Program-made: the position numbers and the translations under genes
Shown: one piece after another, positions 26,530 to 37,221 of the stretch
Numbering within the stretch: the stretch's first letter is position 1
Layout of the letters: every line of letters begins with the position of its first letter
The notes under the pieces: model-generated
The model's database searches: none
The model's input: the letters and a program-made list of their open reading frames with translations, nothing else
Told to the model about the DNA's origin: nothing
Source of the DNA: Ectopseudomonas mendocina
Lineage (GTDB): Bacteria > Pseudomonadota > Gammaproteobacteria > Pseudomonadales > Pseudomonadaceae
Assembly: GCF_008041835.1 (NCBI RefSeq)
Contig: NZ_VRYE01000051.1
Span: 1-45,727 of the forward strand
Reading direction: 5' to 3'
Length of the DNA: 45,727 nt

Positions 26530-27543
26530 TTACCAGCCGACACCAAAGCCAAGGGTGTAGCGGGTTTCGTCCAGATCCCCTTCGGCACCGCTGACCATGT
26601 CCTTCTCGGCCTTCATGTTCAACGACGCCCAATCGGTGACCTTGTAGCGCAGGCCGATCTCAGCATCCAGGCTGTAATCGGCAACCCCTTCAAGGGGTTT
26701 ACCCAGCTCGCCGACACTGAACAATTCTACGGTCTTGCCGATCAGGTAGCGGTTGTAGTCCCACTTCACGCTCAGCGCATAGAAGCGATCCTGCTCACCA
26801 TTGCTATAGCGATAATCGCTACGGTTGGCCAGGGTGGCGAGGGAGAACGCGCCCAGCTCGTCATCCCAGAACTGGTAACCCGGACCGGTACCCAGGGTGC
26901 GCTGACGCTCGACTTCTTCGATACGGTCGCGCTTGTACTCGAAGCGCCCCTGCCAGAACCTTTTTTCCGTGAGGAAACGGTCAAGGGCATATTCGGCGCT
27001 CCAGTTGTCGGTACTGACGACGTCGTTTTTCAGCTCGCGGTTGTAATCGGCCAGCGCGTTATGCCGCCACAGGCCATGACGGGCCTGGGTCTTGATGCCG
27101 ACATCGTAGTCGTCGGAATCGCGCTCACCGCGCTTGTAGTCGAGACCGAGGTCGATGTTGCCCTTCCAGGTGAAGTCCTCCACCAGCGGCTTGGGCTTCA
27201 TGATCTGCTCGATCTGCGCCAGCTCGATGGTTTTCGGCGAGTCGCCATTGGCCAGCGTGACCTTGCCCGGCTCAGCCGCCAGCAGCGACTTGGCACGCTC
27301 GCCATCTACCGGCCCGAGCTTGACCAGCAGCTCGTGATCACTTTCCAGGGTGGCGATTTTCTTCCAGTCCAGCGGGATGGAGCCGCCGTAGTCGGTTTCC
27401 AGCAGCAATTTGCTGCCGTCGAAGAAGCGAATGGTGCCGGTCAGGCGGTCACCGTTGGTCAGCCAGACGGTGTCGGCAAAAGTGGCGGAGCTGAGCAGGG
27501 CAAGGCTCAGACCAAGCAGCGAGAAGGATGATGGACGCAACAT
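26530..27543 (-). CDS. DUF481-domain outer-membrane protein
   Basis: The 337-residue protein has a signal peptide ending near SSATFA (residue 23). A small N-terminal domain follows (VWLTNGDRLTGTIRFFDGSK, 26-130), then a DUF481 beta-barrel (about 140-337) of alternating aromatic strands (GPGYQFWDDELGAFSLATLA) ending in the outer-membrane-type terminal GFGVGW. The function of the family (YdiY-like) is unknown; the last aromatic residue and strand pattern point to the outer membrane. A broken paralogue lies upstream at 27705-28709. Confidence 0.87.
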   Translation of the reverse strand: MLRPSSFSLLGLSLALLSSATFADTVWLTNGDRLTGTIRFFDGSKLLLETDYGGSIPLDWKKIATLESDHELLVKLGPVDGERAKSLLAAEPGKVTLANGDSPKTIELAQIEQIMKPKPLVEDFTWKGNIDLGLDYKRGERDSDDYDVGIKTQARHGLWRHNALADYNRELKNDVVSTDNWSAEYALDRFLTEKRFWQGRFEYKRDRIEEVERQRTLGTGPGYQFWDDELGAFSLATLANRSDYRYSNGEQDRFYALSVKWDYNRYLIGKTVELFSVGELGKPLEGVADYSLDAEIGLRYKVTDWASLNMKAEKDMVSGAEGDLDETRYTLGFGVGW

Positions 27544-27704
27544 GGCAGGTCAGTAAGGCTCTGATGGGCGAAAAAGCCGGGCATTATCCGCAAGCCCGAC
27601 ACTTGAGCAAGAGCTGACCGACAGCCTGCCGCAGAGTTCAGCGTATTTGGTCGGCCAACCCTGCGCAGGACGCTGCTGCCTGCTGCATGATTGGCCTTGC
27701 AGGC

Positions 27705-28709
27705 TCACCAACCGATACCGACACCGATCAGGTAATGTCGGTCAGAAACCCTCTGCCCCTGGGCCGCCAGTTGATTGAGCTCATAGAGCAGCGACAACCG
27801 CGCCCACTGGTTGAGGCGGTAGCGCAGGCCATCTCACTGTCGCGCACGTAGTCGATTTCAGCGATATGCGGGATCTGCAGCTCGGCGTTGGCGTAGAACT
27901 CCAACCGCGTGCCCCATAGCAGGCGCTTGTAATCGAGCTCCAGCGACGTGGTATTGAAGGCCAGGTCGGCGACGTCCGACTCCAGGCGTACAGGATTGAA
28001 CTGCCCGATCAGGTCAAAGCGACCCAGTTCATCATCCCAGAAGCGATAACCGGGGCCGGTGCCGACCATGCTCGACGCGGATATTGCCCTTGAGCTTCCA
28101 CTCGTCGGCATCGTTCTCGTTGCGCTTCATATCCAGTTTGGCATCGAGGTTGCCTTCCCAGAGGCGATCCTCCAGCAACGGCCGTGGCGGCACCAGGCGT
28201 TTGATCTGCGCCAGCGGCAAGCTGTACTCGCGCTCACCCTGCACGCGAACCATGCCCGCGCCGGCGGCGGCGGCCAACCTTTCGCTGCGCTCGTTGTCGA
28301 AACCGCTGCGCCGCACCAGCAGGGGCTTGTCGGAGCTGAGGGTATCGATATCCTTCCAGTCGATCAGCACCTGGCCGGCATATCGGGTCTTGAGCGCCAG
28401 CTTGCCGCCATCGAGCAGGATGATCTCACCGCTCAGACGATCGCCGTTGTTCAACCAGACGCTATCGGCCTAACATGCCGTTGAAAAACGTAGGCGAGGC
28501 AGCCAATGCAATACCGATGGCGGCCCCACAAAAACAGGCGAAAAACGGTCGGAGTCGCGCTCGACTTTACGAGCTGTAAATGAGCATTTTGATCGGACTC
28601 GCGCACGAGCCTGTTTTTAACGCAGCAGTGGCAACGCAGATAGTTTTTCAACAGCCTGCTAAAGCGGTGCAGCCAGGATTGAAAGACACCAGGCAATCAG
28701 TACACGCAT
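27705..28709 (-). pseudogene. Broken DUF481 paralogue (insertion, deletion and frameshift)
   Basis: The remains of a second DUF481 gene can be followed from ATG at 28709 (signal peptide MRVLIAWCLSILAAPL) to a TGA at 27705-27707 after VGIGW. Three lesions are visible against the intact neighbour. First, a 191-bp MITE-like insert (28471-28661) splits the signal peptide from ADSVWLNNGDRLSGE and brings an immediate TAG. Second, about 60 codons are missing near 28066, where RVEH joins VGTGPGYRFWDDEL out of frame. Third, one base is missing near 27830, where SE-GLRYRL is shifted. It cannot make a normal barrel. The start is 17 bp from the divergent alkyltransferase-like gene. Confidence 0.9.
28471..28661. 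mobile_element. 191-bp MITE-like element inside the DUF481 pseudogene
   Basis: The 19-bp ends taacatgccgttgaaaaac (28471-28489) and its partner at 28643-28661 pair at 16 of 19 bases; both start with TA. An inner perfect 10-bp inverted repeat, aaaaacaggc (28530-28539) and gcctgttttt (28609-28618), lies inside. There is no coding capacity. TA at each end is consistent with a TA target duplication, but the exact boundary is uncertain. Confidence 0.82.
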
Positions 28710-28725
28710 GATAAGGACGCACCCC

Positions 28726-29100
28726 ATGGGCAGGATTAAACCCGCAGAGCCTGCAAGGCCGGCCTCGCCACCGGCAAGCGCAGAGGCACGCCGCGAAGCG
28801 CTGTACCTGGTATTGGCACAGGTGCCGGCTGGTAAGGTCGTCAGTTACGGCGAGCTGGCGCAGTTGGCCGGCCTGGGCCGCGCCGCACGCTGGGTCGGTC
28901 GTACCCTGGGCCAACTCCCCGATGGCACCACCCTGCCCTGGCATCGCGTCATTGCCGCAGGCGGCCATCTCAGCCTGAGCGCTGGCAGCCCGGCGGGCGC
29001 CGAACAACGGGCGCGCCTGCGGGCGGAGGGCATCAGCATCCTGAACGAACGTGTGGATATGCACCGTCACGGCTGGCGCCCGATGGAGCACAGCAGTTAG
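28726..29100 (+). CDS. Alkyltransferase-like (ATL) DNA-repair protein, MGMT family
   Basis: The 124-residue protein matches the DNA-binding domain of O6-methylguanine methyltransferases: VLAQVPAGKVVSYGELAQLA, then GRAARWVGRTL, then PWHRVIAAGG at 71-80. The catalytic Cys of PCHR is Trp72 here, so it cannot take the methyl group. This is the hallmark of ATL proteins, which bind O6-alkylguanine and direct it to nucleotide excision repair. Start ATG at 28726 has AAGGA upstream. The ampG start follows 43 bp after the stop. An N-terminal Pro/Ala-rich extension (1-20) is unusual but of low complexity. Confidence 0.88.
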   Translation: MGRIKPAEPARPASPPASAEARREALYLVLAQVPAGKVVSYGELAQLAGLGRAARWVGRTLGQLPDGTTLPWHRVIAAGGHLSLSAGSPAGAEQRARLRAEGISILNERVDMHRHGWRPMEHSS

Positions 29101-29143
29101 AGTGCGCCCTACGAACCACCCCTCCAGCCCAGATTCGAGCCTG

Positions 29144-30940
29144 ATGCCACGCAAATCCTGGCGAGAAGCCCTCGCCACCTACGCCAACCCCGCCACACTG
29201 GCGCTGCTGCTTCTGGGCTTCGCCGCCGGCCTGCCCTACATGCTGGTGTTCTCGACCCTGTCGGTCTGGCTGCGCGAAGCCGGCGTAGCGCGCGAGACCA
29301 TCGGTTTTGCTAGCCTCATCGGCCTGGCGTATGCCTTCAAATGGGTCTGGGCCCCGATGCTCGACCAGTGGCGCCTGCCAGTGTTGGGCAAGCTTGGCCG
29401 GCGCCGCTCCTGGCTGGTGCTGTCACAGGGCCTGGTTGCCATCGGCCTGATCGGCATGGCGCATTACGACCCGCAAACGCACCTCTCGACGCTGATCGCC
29501 CTGGCCGTGCTGGTCGCCTTCGCCTCGGCCACCCAGGACATCGCCGTCGATGCCTACCGTCTGGAAATTCTCGGCGATGAGCATCAGGCTGCGCTGGCCG
29601 CCGCCTACATGACCGGCTACCGCGTCGCCGCGCTGCTGGCCACCGCCGGCGCGCTGTATTTCGCCGAAGGCTTCGGCTCGACCGCCAAGGACTACCAGTT
29701 CAGCGCCTGGACCGGCACCTACATGATCTTCGCCCTGCTGATGCTGCCCGGCCTGCTCACCTCCATCTGGATGCGCGAGCCACCGGCGCCGACGCATATC
29801 CATGTGGCGCCCCCCAAACACGGTTTCTTCCATCAGTTGCTGGCGATCAGCGCGGTGATCGTGCTGATCGTGTCCGTGCCGACCATGTTCATCCAGTTCT
29901 ACCAGAGCGACCTGGTGCCGATGCTACTGGGTGACGTCAGCATGCAGGAGCTGCTCTACAGCGACCGCGCCTTCCTGCGCGCCATGCTCTACAGCACCCT
30001 GGCCTGCGTGTGCGCCTCCGGGCTGTTCTGGGGCGGGCTGGCGCCGGTGCTGAAAACGGCAGCGGCAAGGTATGGTTTCTTCCATCAGCTGCTGTCCGTG
30101 CTGCTGCTGATCATCCTGCTGATTGCCGTGCCGGCGATGATCACCCAGTTCTACGAAAGCGATCTGCACCTGGTCCTGCAAGGCCAGATGAGCCTGCAGG
30201 AACTGCTCTACCACGACCGCGCCTTCCTCCGCGCCCTGCTCTACACCCTGCTCACCAGCCTGTCGATTTCCAGCCTGTTCTGGGGCGGCATGGCCCCGGT
30301 GCTGACGCCGATCAACGACTTCATCGTGCGCTATCGCTGGCAGGCACTGCTGCTGCTGAGCCTGATTGCCACCTATCGCCTGTCCGATACCGTGATGGGG
30401 GTGATGGCCAACGTCTTCTACATCGACCAGGGCTTCACCAAGGAGCAGATCGCCAGTGTCAGCAAGATCTTCGGCCTGGTGATGACCCTGCTCGGCGCCG
30501 GGGCCGGCGGCCTGCTCATCGTGCGTTTCGGCATCATGCCGATTCTCCTGATCGGCGCGGCCGCCTCGGCGGCCACCAACCTGATGTTCATGCTGCTGGT
30601 GGGCATGGGCCCACACCTGAACATGCTGATCGTCACCATCAGCTGCGACAACTTCAGCGCCGGCCTGGCCACGTCGGCGTTCGTCGCCTACCTGTCGAGC
30701 CTGACCAATCTGAAGTTCTCGGCCACCCAGTACGCCCTGCTCAGCTCCATCATGCTGCTGCTGCCGCGCCTGATTGGCGGCTATTCAGGGGTGATGGTGG
30801 AAAGCCTGGGTTATGCCCACTTCTTCCTGGCCACCGCACTGATGGGCATCCCTACACTGCTGCTGATCGTCCTGCAGTGGCGCCGTGACAAACGCCAACC
30901 TGCGCCGGCAGAGACAGCGCCTGTGGCCGAAAAAGCCTGA
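29144..30940 (+). CDS. ampG: AmpG-like muropeptide permease with an internal duplication
   Basis: The 598-residue major-facilitator protein has about 14 hydrophobic segments. The N-terminus LLLGFAAGLPYMLVFSTLSVWL and DIAVDAYRLEIL are AmpG signatures. AmpG imports GlcNAc-anhydroMurNAc peptides for cell-wall recycling and so affects ampC induction. Residues 226-303 and 310-387 are tandem copies (78 residues each, about 46 identical by eye), each with GFFHQLL, QELLY-DRAFLRA-LY and LFWGG-APVL. E. coli AmpG (491 residues) lacks this extra length; P. aeruginosa AmpG (594, from memory) has similar length. The ATG at 29144 precedes the family N-terminus. Confidence 0.9.
   Translation: MPRKSWREALATYANPATLALLLLGFAAGLPYMLVFSTLSVWLREAGVARETIGFASLIGLAYAFKWVWAPMLDQWRLPVLGKLGRRRSWLVLSQGLVAIGLIGMAHYDPQTHLSTLIALAVLVAFASATQDIAVDAYRLEILGDEHQAALAAAYMTGYRVAALLATAGALYFAEGFGSTAKDYQFSAWTGTYMIFALLMLPGLLTSIWMREPPAPTHIHVAPPKHGFFHQLLAISAVIVLIVSVPTMFIQFYQSDLVPMLLGDVSMQELLYSDRAFLRAMLYSTLACVCASGLFWGGLAPVLKTAAARYGFFHQLLSVLLLIILLIAVPAMITQFYESDLHLVLQGQMSLQELLYHDRAFLRALLYTLLTSLSISSLFWGGMAPVLTPINDFIVRYRWQALLLLSLIATYRLSDTVMGVMANVFYIDQGFTKEQIASVSKIFGLVMTLLGAGAGGLLIVRFGIMPILLIGAAASAATNLMFMLLVGMGPHLNMLIVTISCDNFSAGLATSAFVAYLSSLTNLKFSATQYALLSSIMLLLPRLIGGYSGVMVESLGYAHFFLATALMGIPTLLLIVLQWRRDKRQPAPAETAPVAEKA
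29819..30304 (+). repeat. Internal tandem duplication in ampG (two 234-bp units)
   Basis: Units 29819-30052 and 30071-30304 encode homologous 78-residue membrane modules separated by six codons. Divergence is moderate, so the duplication is old. Confidence 0.9.
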
Positions 30941-31020
30941 TGACTGACACAGGCCACCTGCCCCGGCGCCACCCCTGAACTGTAGCGGCACGCCGCTGCG
31001 ATGAGCCTGACAGGCGCCTA

Positions 31021-31608
31021 TCAGGCAGGCTGCTCGGGCTTTTCCGCCGCCTTCCACAGTACTTCGGCAACGCCCTGGCGCCTGGCGATCAGACGCGCGG
31101 CGACGAACAGCAAATCGGAGAGGCGGTTGACGTAGGCCAGGCCTTCACCGCGTAGCGGCTCGACGGCATTGAGGTGCTGGCAGCGCCGCTCGCAACTGCG
31201 CGCCAGGCTGCGGCAGACATGGGCCAGGGCGATCAGCCTGGAGCCGCCGGGCAGGATGAAGTTTTCCAATGGCCCGATCTCTTCGTTCCAGCGGTCGATG
31301 GCGGCCTCGAGGCGTTCCACCTCCACCTGCTGCAGCGCCTGGTACTCGGGCATCGCCAGTTCGCCCCCAAGGTCGAACAGGCGGTGCTGGCAGGGGCCAA
31401 GAATGTCACTGATTTCCTTGAGGCCTGGCCAGGTGACACTGGCCTCGTCGAGCTCGGCGAGCAGCAAACCAAGCTGACTGTTGAGCGTATCCAGCTCGCC
31501 CATGGCCTCGACGCGCGGGTGGTCCTTGCCGACCCGGCGGCCATCGGCCAGGCCGGTCTCGCCCTTGTCGCCGGTACGGGTGTAGATCTTCGAGAGACGA
31601 AAGCCCAT
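31021..31608 (-). CDS. PduO-type cob(I)alamin adenosyltransferase
   Basis: The 195-residue protein has the ATP-binding N-terminus KIYTRTGDKGETGLADGRRV and the helical core LGLLLAELDE, FILPGGS, CRSLARSCERRCQHL, YVNRLSDLLFVAARL, all typical of the PduO/CobO2 family. It makes adenosylcobalamin from cob(I)alamin and ATP in the cytoplasm. The ATG at 31608 lies three bases after the stop of the sensor kinase gene, so it is the last gene of that minus-strand operon. It is convergent with ampG. Confidence 0.93.
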   Translation of the reverse strand: MGFRLSKIYTRTGDKGETGLADGRRVGKDHPRVEAMGELDTLNSQLGLLLAELDEASVTWPGLKEISDILGPCQHRLFDLGGELAMPEYQALQQVEVERLEAAIDRWNEEIGPLENFILPGGSRLIALAHVCRSLARSCERRCQHLNAVEPLRGEGLAYVNRLSDLLFVAARLIARRQGVAEVLWKAAEKPEQPA

Positions 31609-31611
31609 GGT

Positions 31612-33630
31612 TCAGAGTCCTGTGTGCTCGGGCAGGGAGGCCAGCGGCAGGCGCAGGGTAAAGCAGGTGCCCTGCCCCGGCGTGGAATGCACTTCCATCT
31701 GCCCCTTGTGATTGTTGGTGATGATGAAATAGGAAACCGCCAGACCAAGGCCGGTGCCCTGACCGACCTCCTTGGTGGTGAAAAAGGGTTCGAAGATGCG
31801 CTTGCGCACGGTTTCGCTCATGCCGATGCCGTTGTCCTCGACCTGCACTTCCGCCCAACTGCCAGCCTGCCGCGTACGCAGGATGATACGGCCTGGCTCG
31901 GCCTCGTCGTCGCGTTGATGAATGGCTTGCGCGGCGTTCTTCAGCAAGTTGAGCAGCACCTGCTCCAGTTCGTTGGCAGTCGCGGCTACCGGCCCCAGCA
32001 ACGGATCGAACTGGCGCACGATTTCCAGGGTGCGGAAGTCGAAACCGTCGGCCAGGTCGAAGTCGTTGCCGGCAATTTCCAGCGCCTGATCGATCAGGGC
32101 CGGCAGGTCACAGGGCGACAACTGACGGTCGCTACGGCGGCTGAAGCTGAGCATATGGCTGACAATCTTGGCGGCGCGCTGGCCAGCCTGCTGGATACCA
32201 TCGAGCAGGCGCGGAATCTCGCGCGCCTCCATGTACTGCTCGATGGCAGCCAGGCTGATGCCGGCCTGCTCGGCCCGTTCGAGGTTTATCTCCAGCTCCG
32301 GTGACAGGCGCCGGCGAATGTTCTGCACGTTATGCAGGATGGCCCCAAGCGGGTTGTTGATTTCATGCGCCATGCCCGCCGCCAGGCCGCCGACCGAAAG
32401 CATCTTTTCCGACTGCACCATCATTTCCTCGAGAGCCAGGCGCTGGGTGATGTCGTCGATACGGATCACCACGCCACGCCCGGCACCGCCCATCAGCGGG
32501 TAGAACGTCAGGGCGTAATGATGAGGCTCTTCGTCCTTGTGCCAGGTGACACGCTCGATTTTCTCCACCCGATGTTGTTCGACAGTCCCCTTGAGCTGGG
32601 GCAAAAACGGCTTGAGTGGAGGGAAGGCGAGGAACACCGGCTGGTTCAGTGCCTCCTCCAGCGGCGTGCCGGATAACGTACTGGCCTCCTGATTCCACTG
32701 CGTGACGTAAAGCTGCTCATCGAGGGCGATCAGCGCCGAAGGCATGGAGTCGATGATGCTGTTGAGGTAATCCTGGAAACCGGTGAGCTTCTTCTCGATC
32801 TTGCTGCGCACCTGCACTTCCAGCTCCAGCTTGCGGTTGGAGTGGCGGGTTTCCTCGGCCAGGCTCTGCGCCTGATCGAAGGCCTGCTGGGCGTCATCGC
32901 GGGCGCGCTTGAGTTGCTGCTCGCGGGCTTCCATGCGCATCAGCATGGTGTTGAAAGCATCGGCCAGGCTGCCGATTTCATCCTGATTGCCGCGATCGGC
33001 GCGCAGCGCATAGTTCTCTTCGCGGGTAACCTGGCGCGACAGTTCCTCGAGACGACGGATGGGCCTGGTCACCAGGCGCTTGATCTGTTTGGCCACCAGC
33101 AGCCAGAGCAGCACGCTGAAGGCCAGAATCACCAGGCTGGCGGTCAGGGTGCCGGTATAGAAGACGCTGGGCAGCTCGCTGGAGGCGACCAGCAGCAGGG
33201 CTCCGGGACGACCGCTGGGGTGCGGCAGGTCAACCAGCAGGTTGGTGCGAAAGGCCGTTTCGCGCCAGTTCTGCAGCTGGCTGAGCTGTTGTGGCAGCTG
33301 CAGTTTTTCCCCGCGCTGCAGTTGTGCCAGGCTGTTGCCGTTGCTGTCATAGATGACCGCTGCACGCAGCGGCGCATAATCGTCCAGGCGCTTGAGCACG
33401 GCCTCGGCCGAGGCTGATGAGTGCAGGGCCTCCTTGCTCAGTGTCGGACTGGCGATGAGTCGACCCAGAGTGTGCAGAGCCTGTGGCGCCATGCTCTCCT
33501 GGGTGATCCAGTAGGCGGCACTGATGAAGGCCAGATTGGCCACCAGCATCACGGCGGCGAGCAACGCCAACAGTGCAGCGAGCAGCTTGCGGCCAACCGG
33601 CAGGTTTTCGAGGCGCTGACGCAATCTCAT
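31612..33630 (-). CDS. Membrane sensor histidine kinase (PA4398-like)
   Basis: The 672-residue protein has two membrane segments (about 15-40 and 160-185) around a periplasmic sensor, then HAMP (TRPIRRLEELSRQV), a coiled coil, PAS (about 285-400), HisKA with MAHEINNPLGAI and His422, and HATPase with LLKNAAQAI, DNGIGM, FEPFFTTK and GTGLGL. It has no receiver domain. Its cognate is probably the GGDEF-like response regulator two genes upstream in the same operon. The PAO1 homologue is linked to swarming and biofilm (from memory). The start ATG is at 33630, and its stop is three bases before the adenosyltransferase gene. Confidence 0.92.
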   Translation of the reverse strand: MRLRQRLENLPVGRKLLAALLALLAAVMLVANLAFISAAYWITQESMAPQALHTLGRLIASPTLSKEALHSSASAEAVLKRLDDYAPLRAAVIYDSNGNSLAQLQRGEKLQLPQQLSQLQNWRETAFRTNLLVDLPHPSGRPGALLLVASSELPSVFYTGTLTASLVILAFSVLLWLLVAKQIKRLVTRPIRRLEELSRQVTREENYALRADRGNQDEIGSLADAFNTMLMRMEAREQQLKRARDDAQQAFDQAQSLAEETRHSNRKLELEVQVRSKIEKKLTGFQDYLNSIIDSMPSALIALDEQLYVTQWNQEASTLSGTPLEEALNQPVFLAFPPLKPFLPQLKGTVEQHRVEKIERVTWHKDEEPHHYALTFYPLMGGAGRGVVIRIDDITQRLALEEMMVQSEKMLSVGGLAAGMAHEINNPLGAILHNVQNIRRRLSPELEINLERAEQAGISLAAIEQYMEAREIPRLLDGIQQAGQRAAKIVSHMLSFSRRSDRQLSPCDLPALIDQALEIAGNDFDLADGFDFRTLEIVRQFDPLLGPVAATANELEQVLLNLLKNAAQAIHQRDDEAEPGRIILRTRQAGSWAEVQVEDNGIGMSETVRKRIFEPFFTTKEVGQGTGLGLAVSYFIITNNHKGQMEVHSTPGQGTCFTLRLPLASLPEHTGL

Positions 33631-33733
33631 GAGGGTGTCGTGGTGACGAGTGGAAACGGCAGGTTAGCGCGGTTGACCACTGCCTGTGTAGGGCGGCTGT
33701 AACCGGCCAGGCCATGAGCGGCGGTTTGCCTCG

Positions 33734-35604
<1,871 letters not shown>

Positions 35605-35659
35605 GGTACTGGCTCGCAGGCAGGAGGGAAGGACGCCAAACGGCGTTTATCAGACTGGT

Positions 35660-35665
35660 TATAAT
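35660..35665 (+). promoter_or_regulatory. Possible -10 box for yajQ
   Basis: A perfect tataat lies about 78 bp before the yajQ ATG. The -35 region is poor. A -10 of this quality in GC-rich DNA is unlikely by chance but not conclusive. Confidence 0.5.
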
Positions 35666-35742
35666 GGGCCCGCCAAAGTTATCGTCAAGTCAGGCGCGTT
35701 CACTCCGTGAAGAGGATCGCGCCGTCCATCAGGAGCCCACTC

Positions 35743-36222
35743 ATGCCTTCGTTCGACGTCGTGTCCGAACTGGATAAACACGAACTGACCAATGCGGTCG
35801 ATAACGCCATCAAGGAACTCGACCGCCGTTTCGACCTGCGCGGCAAGTGCAGCATCGAGAGCAAGGATAAGGCGCTGACCTTGACCGCCGAAGCCGAATT
35901 CATGCTCGAGCAGATGCTCGACATCGTGCGCAGCAGTCTGGTCAAGCGCAAGATCGACTGCCAGTGCATGGAAACCAAGGAGCCCTACGCTTCGGGCAAG
36001 GTGATGAAGCAGGAGGTCACCTTCCGTGAGGGCATCGACAAGGAACTGGCGAAGAAGATCGTCGCTCACATCAAGGACGCCAAGCTCAAGGTGCAGGCCG
36101 CCATTCAGGGCGAGCAGGTACGCGTGACCGGCAAGAAACGTGACGACCTGCAGGAAGCCATCGCCCTGCTGCGCGGTCACGAGTTCGGCATGCCGCTGCA
36201 GTACAACAATTTCCGCGATTGA
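35743..36222 (+). CDS. YajQ-family nucleotide-binding protein
   Basis: The 159-residue protein covers the whole family: [68 protein letters not shown], and [12 protein letters not shown] at the C-terminus. Two RNP-like folds are expected. In Xanthomonas and P. aeruginosa, homologues bind cyclic-di-GMP and act in transcription control. AGGAG lies six bases before the ATG at 35743. A terminator follows. Confidence 0.95.
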   Translation: MPSFDVVSELDKHELTNAVDNAIKELDRRFDLRGKCSIESKDKALTLTAEAEFMLEQMLDIVRSSLVKRKIDCQCMETKEPYASGKVMKQEVTFREGIDKELAKKIVAHIKDAKLKVQAAIQGEQVRVTGKKRDDLQEAIALLRGHEFGMPLQYNNFRD

Positions 36223-36268
36223 ACCTTTGCGGCGCCAGAACGTCGCACACTAGGTTGATAGCATTCTG

Positions 36269-36298
36269 ACCGCCATGGCCTGCCATGGCGGTTTCGTT
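36269..36298 (+). terminator. Probable yajQ terminator
   Basis: The stem accgccatgg / ccatggcggt with a four-base loop is followed by ttcgttt. Confidence 0.75.
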
Positions 36299-36324
36299 TC
36301 ATGTACGGGAAACAGGAGCAACAC

Positions 36325-37152
36325 ATGGAGATGAACGTCGACGAACTGGTCAAGCTGTCCGAGGCCTGGCTGCCCGTGGCGCTGGAGTACAGCGGCAAGC
36401 TGACGCTGGCGCTGATCACCTTGGCGATCGGCTGGTGGCTGATCGGCAAACTGACCAACAGCATCGGCCGCCTGCTGGAGGTGCGCAAGGTCGACCGCGC
36501 CCTGAGCAGTTTCATCGGCAGCCTGGTGAGCATCATCCTGCGCATTCTGCTGCTGATCAGCGTGGCCTCGATGATCGGCGTGGAGACCACCTCCTTCATC
36601 GCCATGATCGGTGCCGCCGGTTTGGCCATTGGCCTGGCGTTGCAGGGCAGCTTGGCGAACTTCGCCGGTGGCGTGTTGATCATGCTGTTCCGCCCGTTCC
36701 GCGCCGGTGACTGGATCGAGGCGCAGGGCGTATCAGGCAGCGTCGACAGCATCCAGATCTTCCACACCACGCTGAAGACTGCTGACAACAAGGTGGTGAT
36801 CGTGCCCAACGGCGCGCTCTCCAATGGCCACATCACCAACTATTCGCGTGAATCCACGCGGCGTGCCGAGATCGTCGTGGGGATCGATTATTCCAGTGAC
36901 ATCAAGCGTGCCCGTGAAGTGCTGCTGGACATCGCCAACGACCCGCGCGTGCACCGCGATCCGGCGCCGGTGGTGTTCGTCACCGGGCTTGGCGACAACG
37001 CGGTCAATCTGTCGATGCGGGTGTGGGTCAATACTGGCGATTTCTGGCCGGTGACCTTCGAGTTCATCGAGCTGGCCAAGGAGCGCCTGACTGCTGCCGG
37101 GATCGGCATTCCCTTCCCGCAGCGTGTGGTGCACCTGAGCAAAGCCGAGTAA
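36325..37152 (+). CDS. MscS-family mechanosensitive channel
   Basis: The 275-residue protein has three membrane helices (about 22-42, 62-85, 92-125). TM3 carries the Gly/Ala pattern IGAAGLAIGLALQGSLANFA of MscS pores, and FRPFRAGDWIE starts the beta domain. It opens on hypo-osmotic shock to release ions and small solutes. The length is near that of E. coli MscS (286). The ATG at 36325 has AGGAG six bases upstream; an ATG eight codons earlier lacks one. Confidence 0.94.
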   Translation: MEMNVDELVKLSEAWLPVALEYSGKLTLALITLAIGWWLIGKLTNSIGRLLEVRKVDRALSSFIGSLVSIILRILLLISVASMIGVETTSFIAMIGAAGLAIGLALQGSLANFAGGVLIMLFRPFRAGDWIEAQGVSGSVDSIQIFHTTLKTADNKVVIVPNGALSNGHITNYSRESTRRAEIVVGIDYSSDIKRAREVLLDIANDPRVHRDPAPVVFVTGLGDNAVNLSMRVWVNTGDFWPVTFEFIELAKERLTAAGIGIPFPQRVVHLSKAE

Positions 37153-37191
37153 AGCGCTCCGCTCGCACCGGGCTGCGGTTCAACCAGGACA

Positions 37192-37211
37192 GCCGCTCGC
37201 GTGAGCGGCTG
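37192..37211 (+). terminator. Possible mscS terminator hairpin
   Basis: The stem agccgctc / gagcggct with a gcgt loop lies 40 bp after the stop. There is only a weak T tract. Confidence 0.5.
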
Positions 37212-37221
37212 ATTTACCTCT

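Noticed and set aside
31174..32304. A 376-codon + strand frame opposite the sensor kinase and adenosyltransferase
   Set aside because: Antisense shadow; it crosses the junction of two well-recognised minus-strand genes.
35707..35742. An upstream ATG extending YajQ by 12 residues
   Set aside because: The conserved N-terminus MPSFDVVSE and the AGGAG site both point to 35743.
37192..37211. Treating the hairpin after mscS as a strong terminator
   Set aside because: No clear T-run; listed only as possible.
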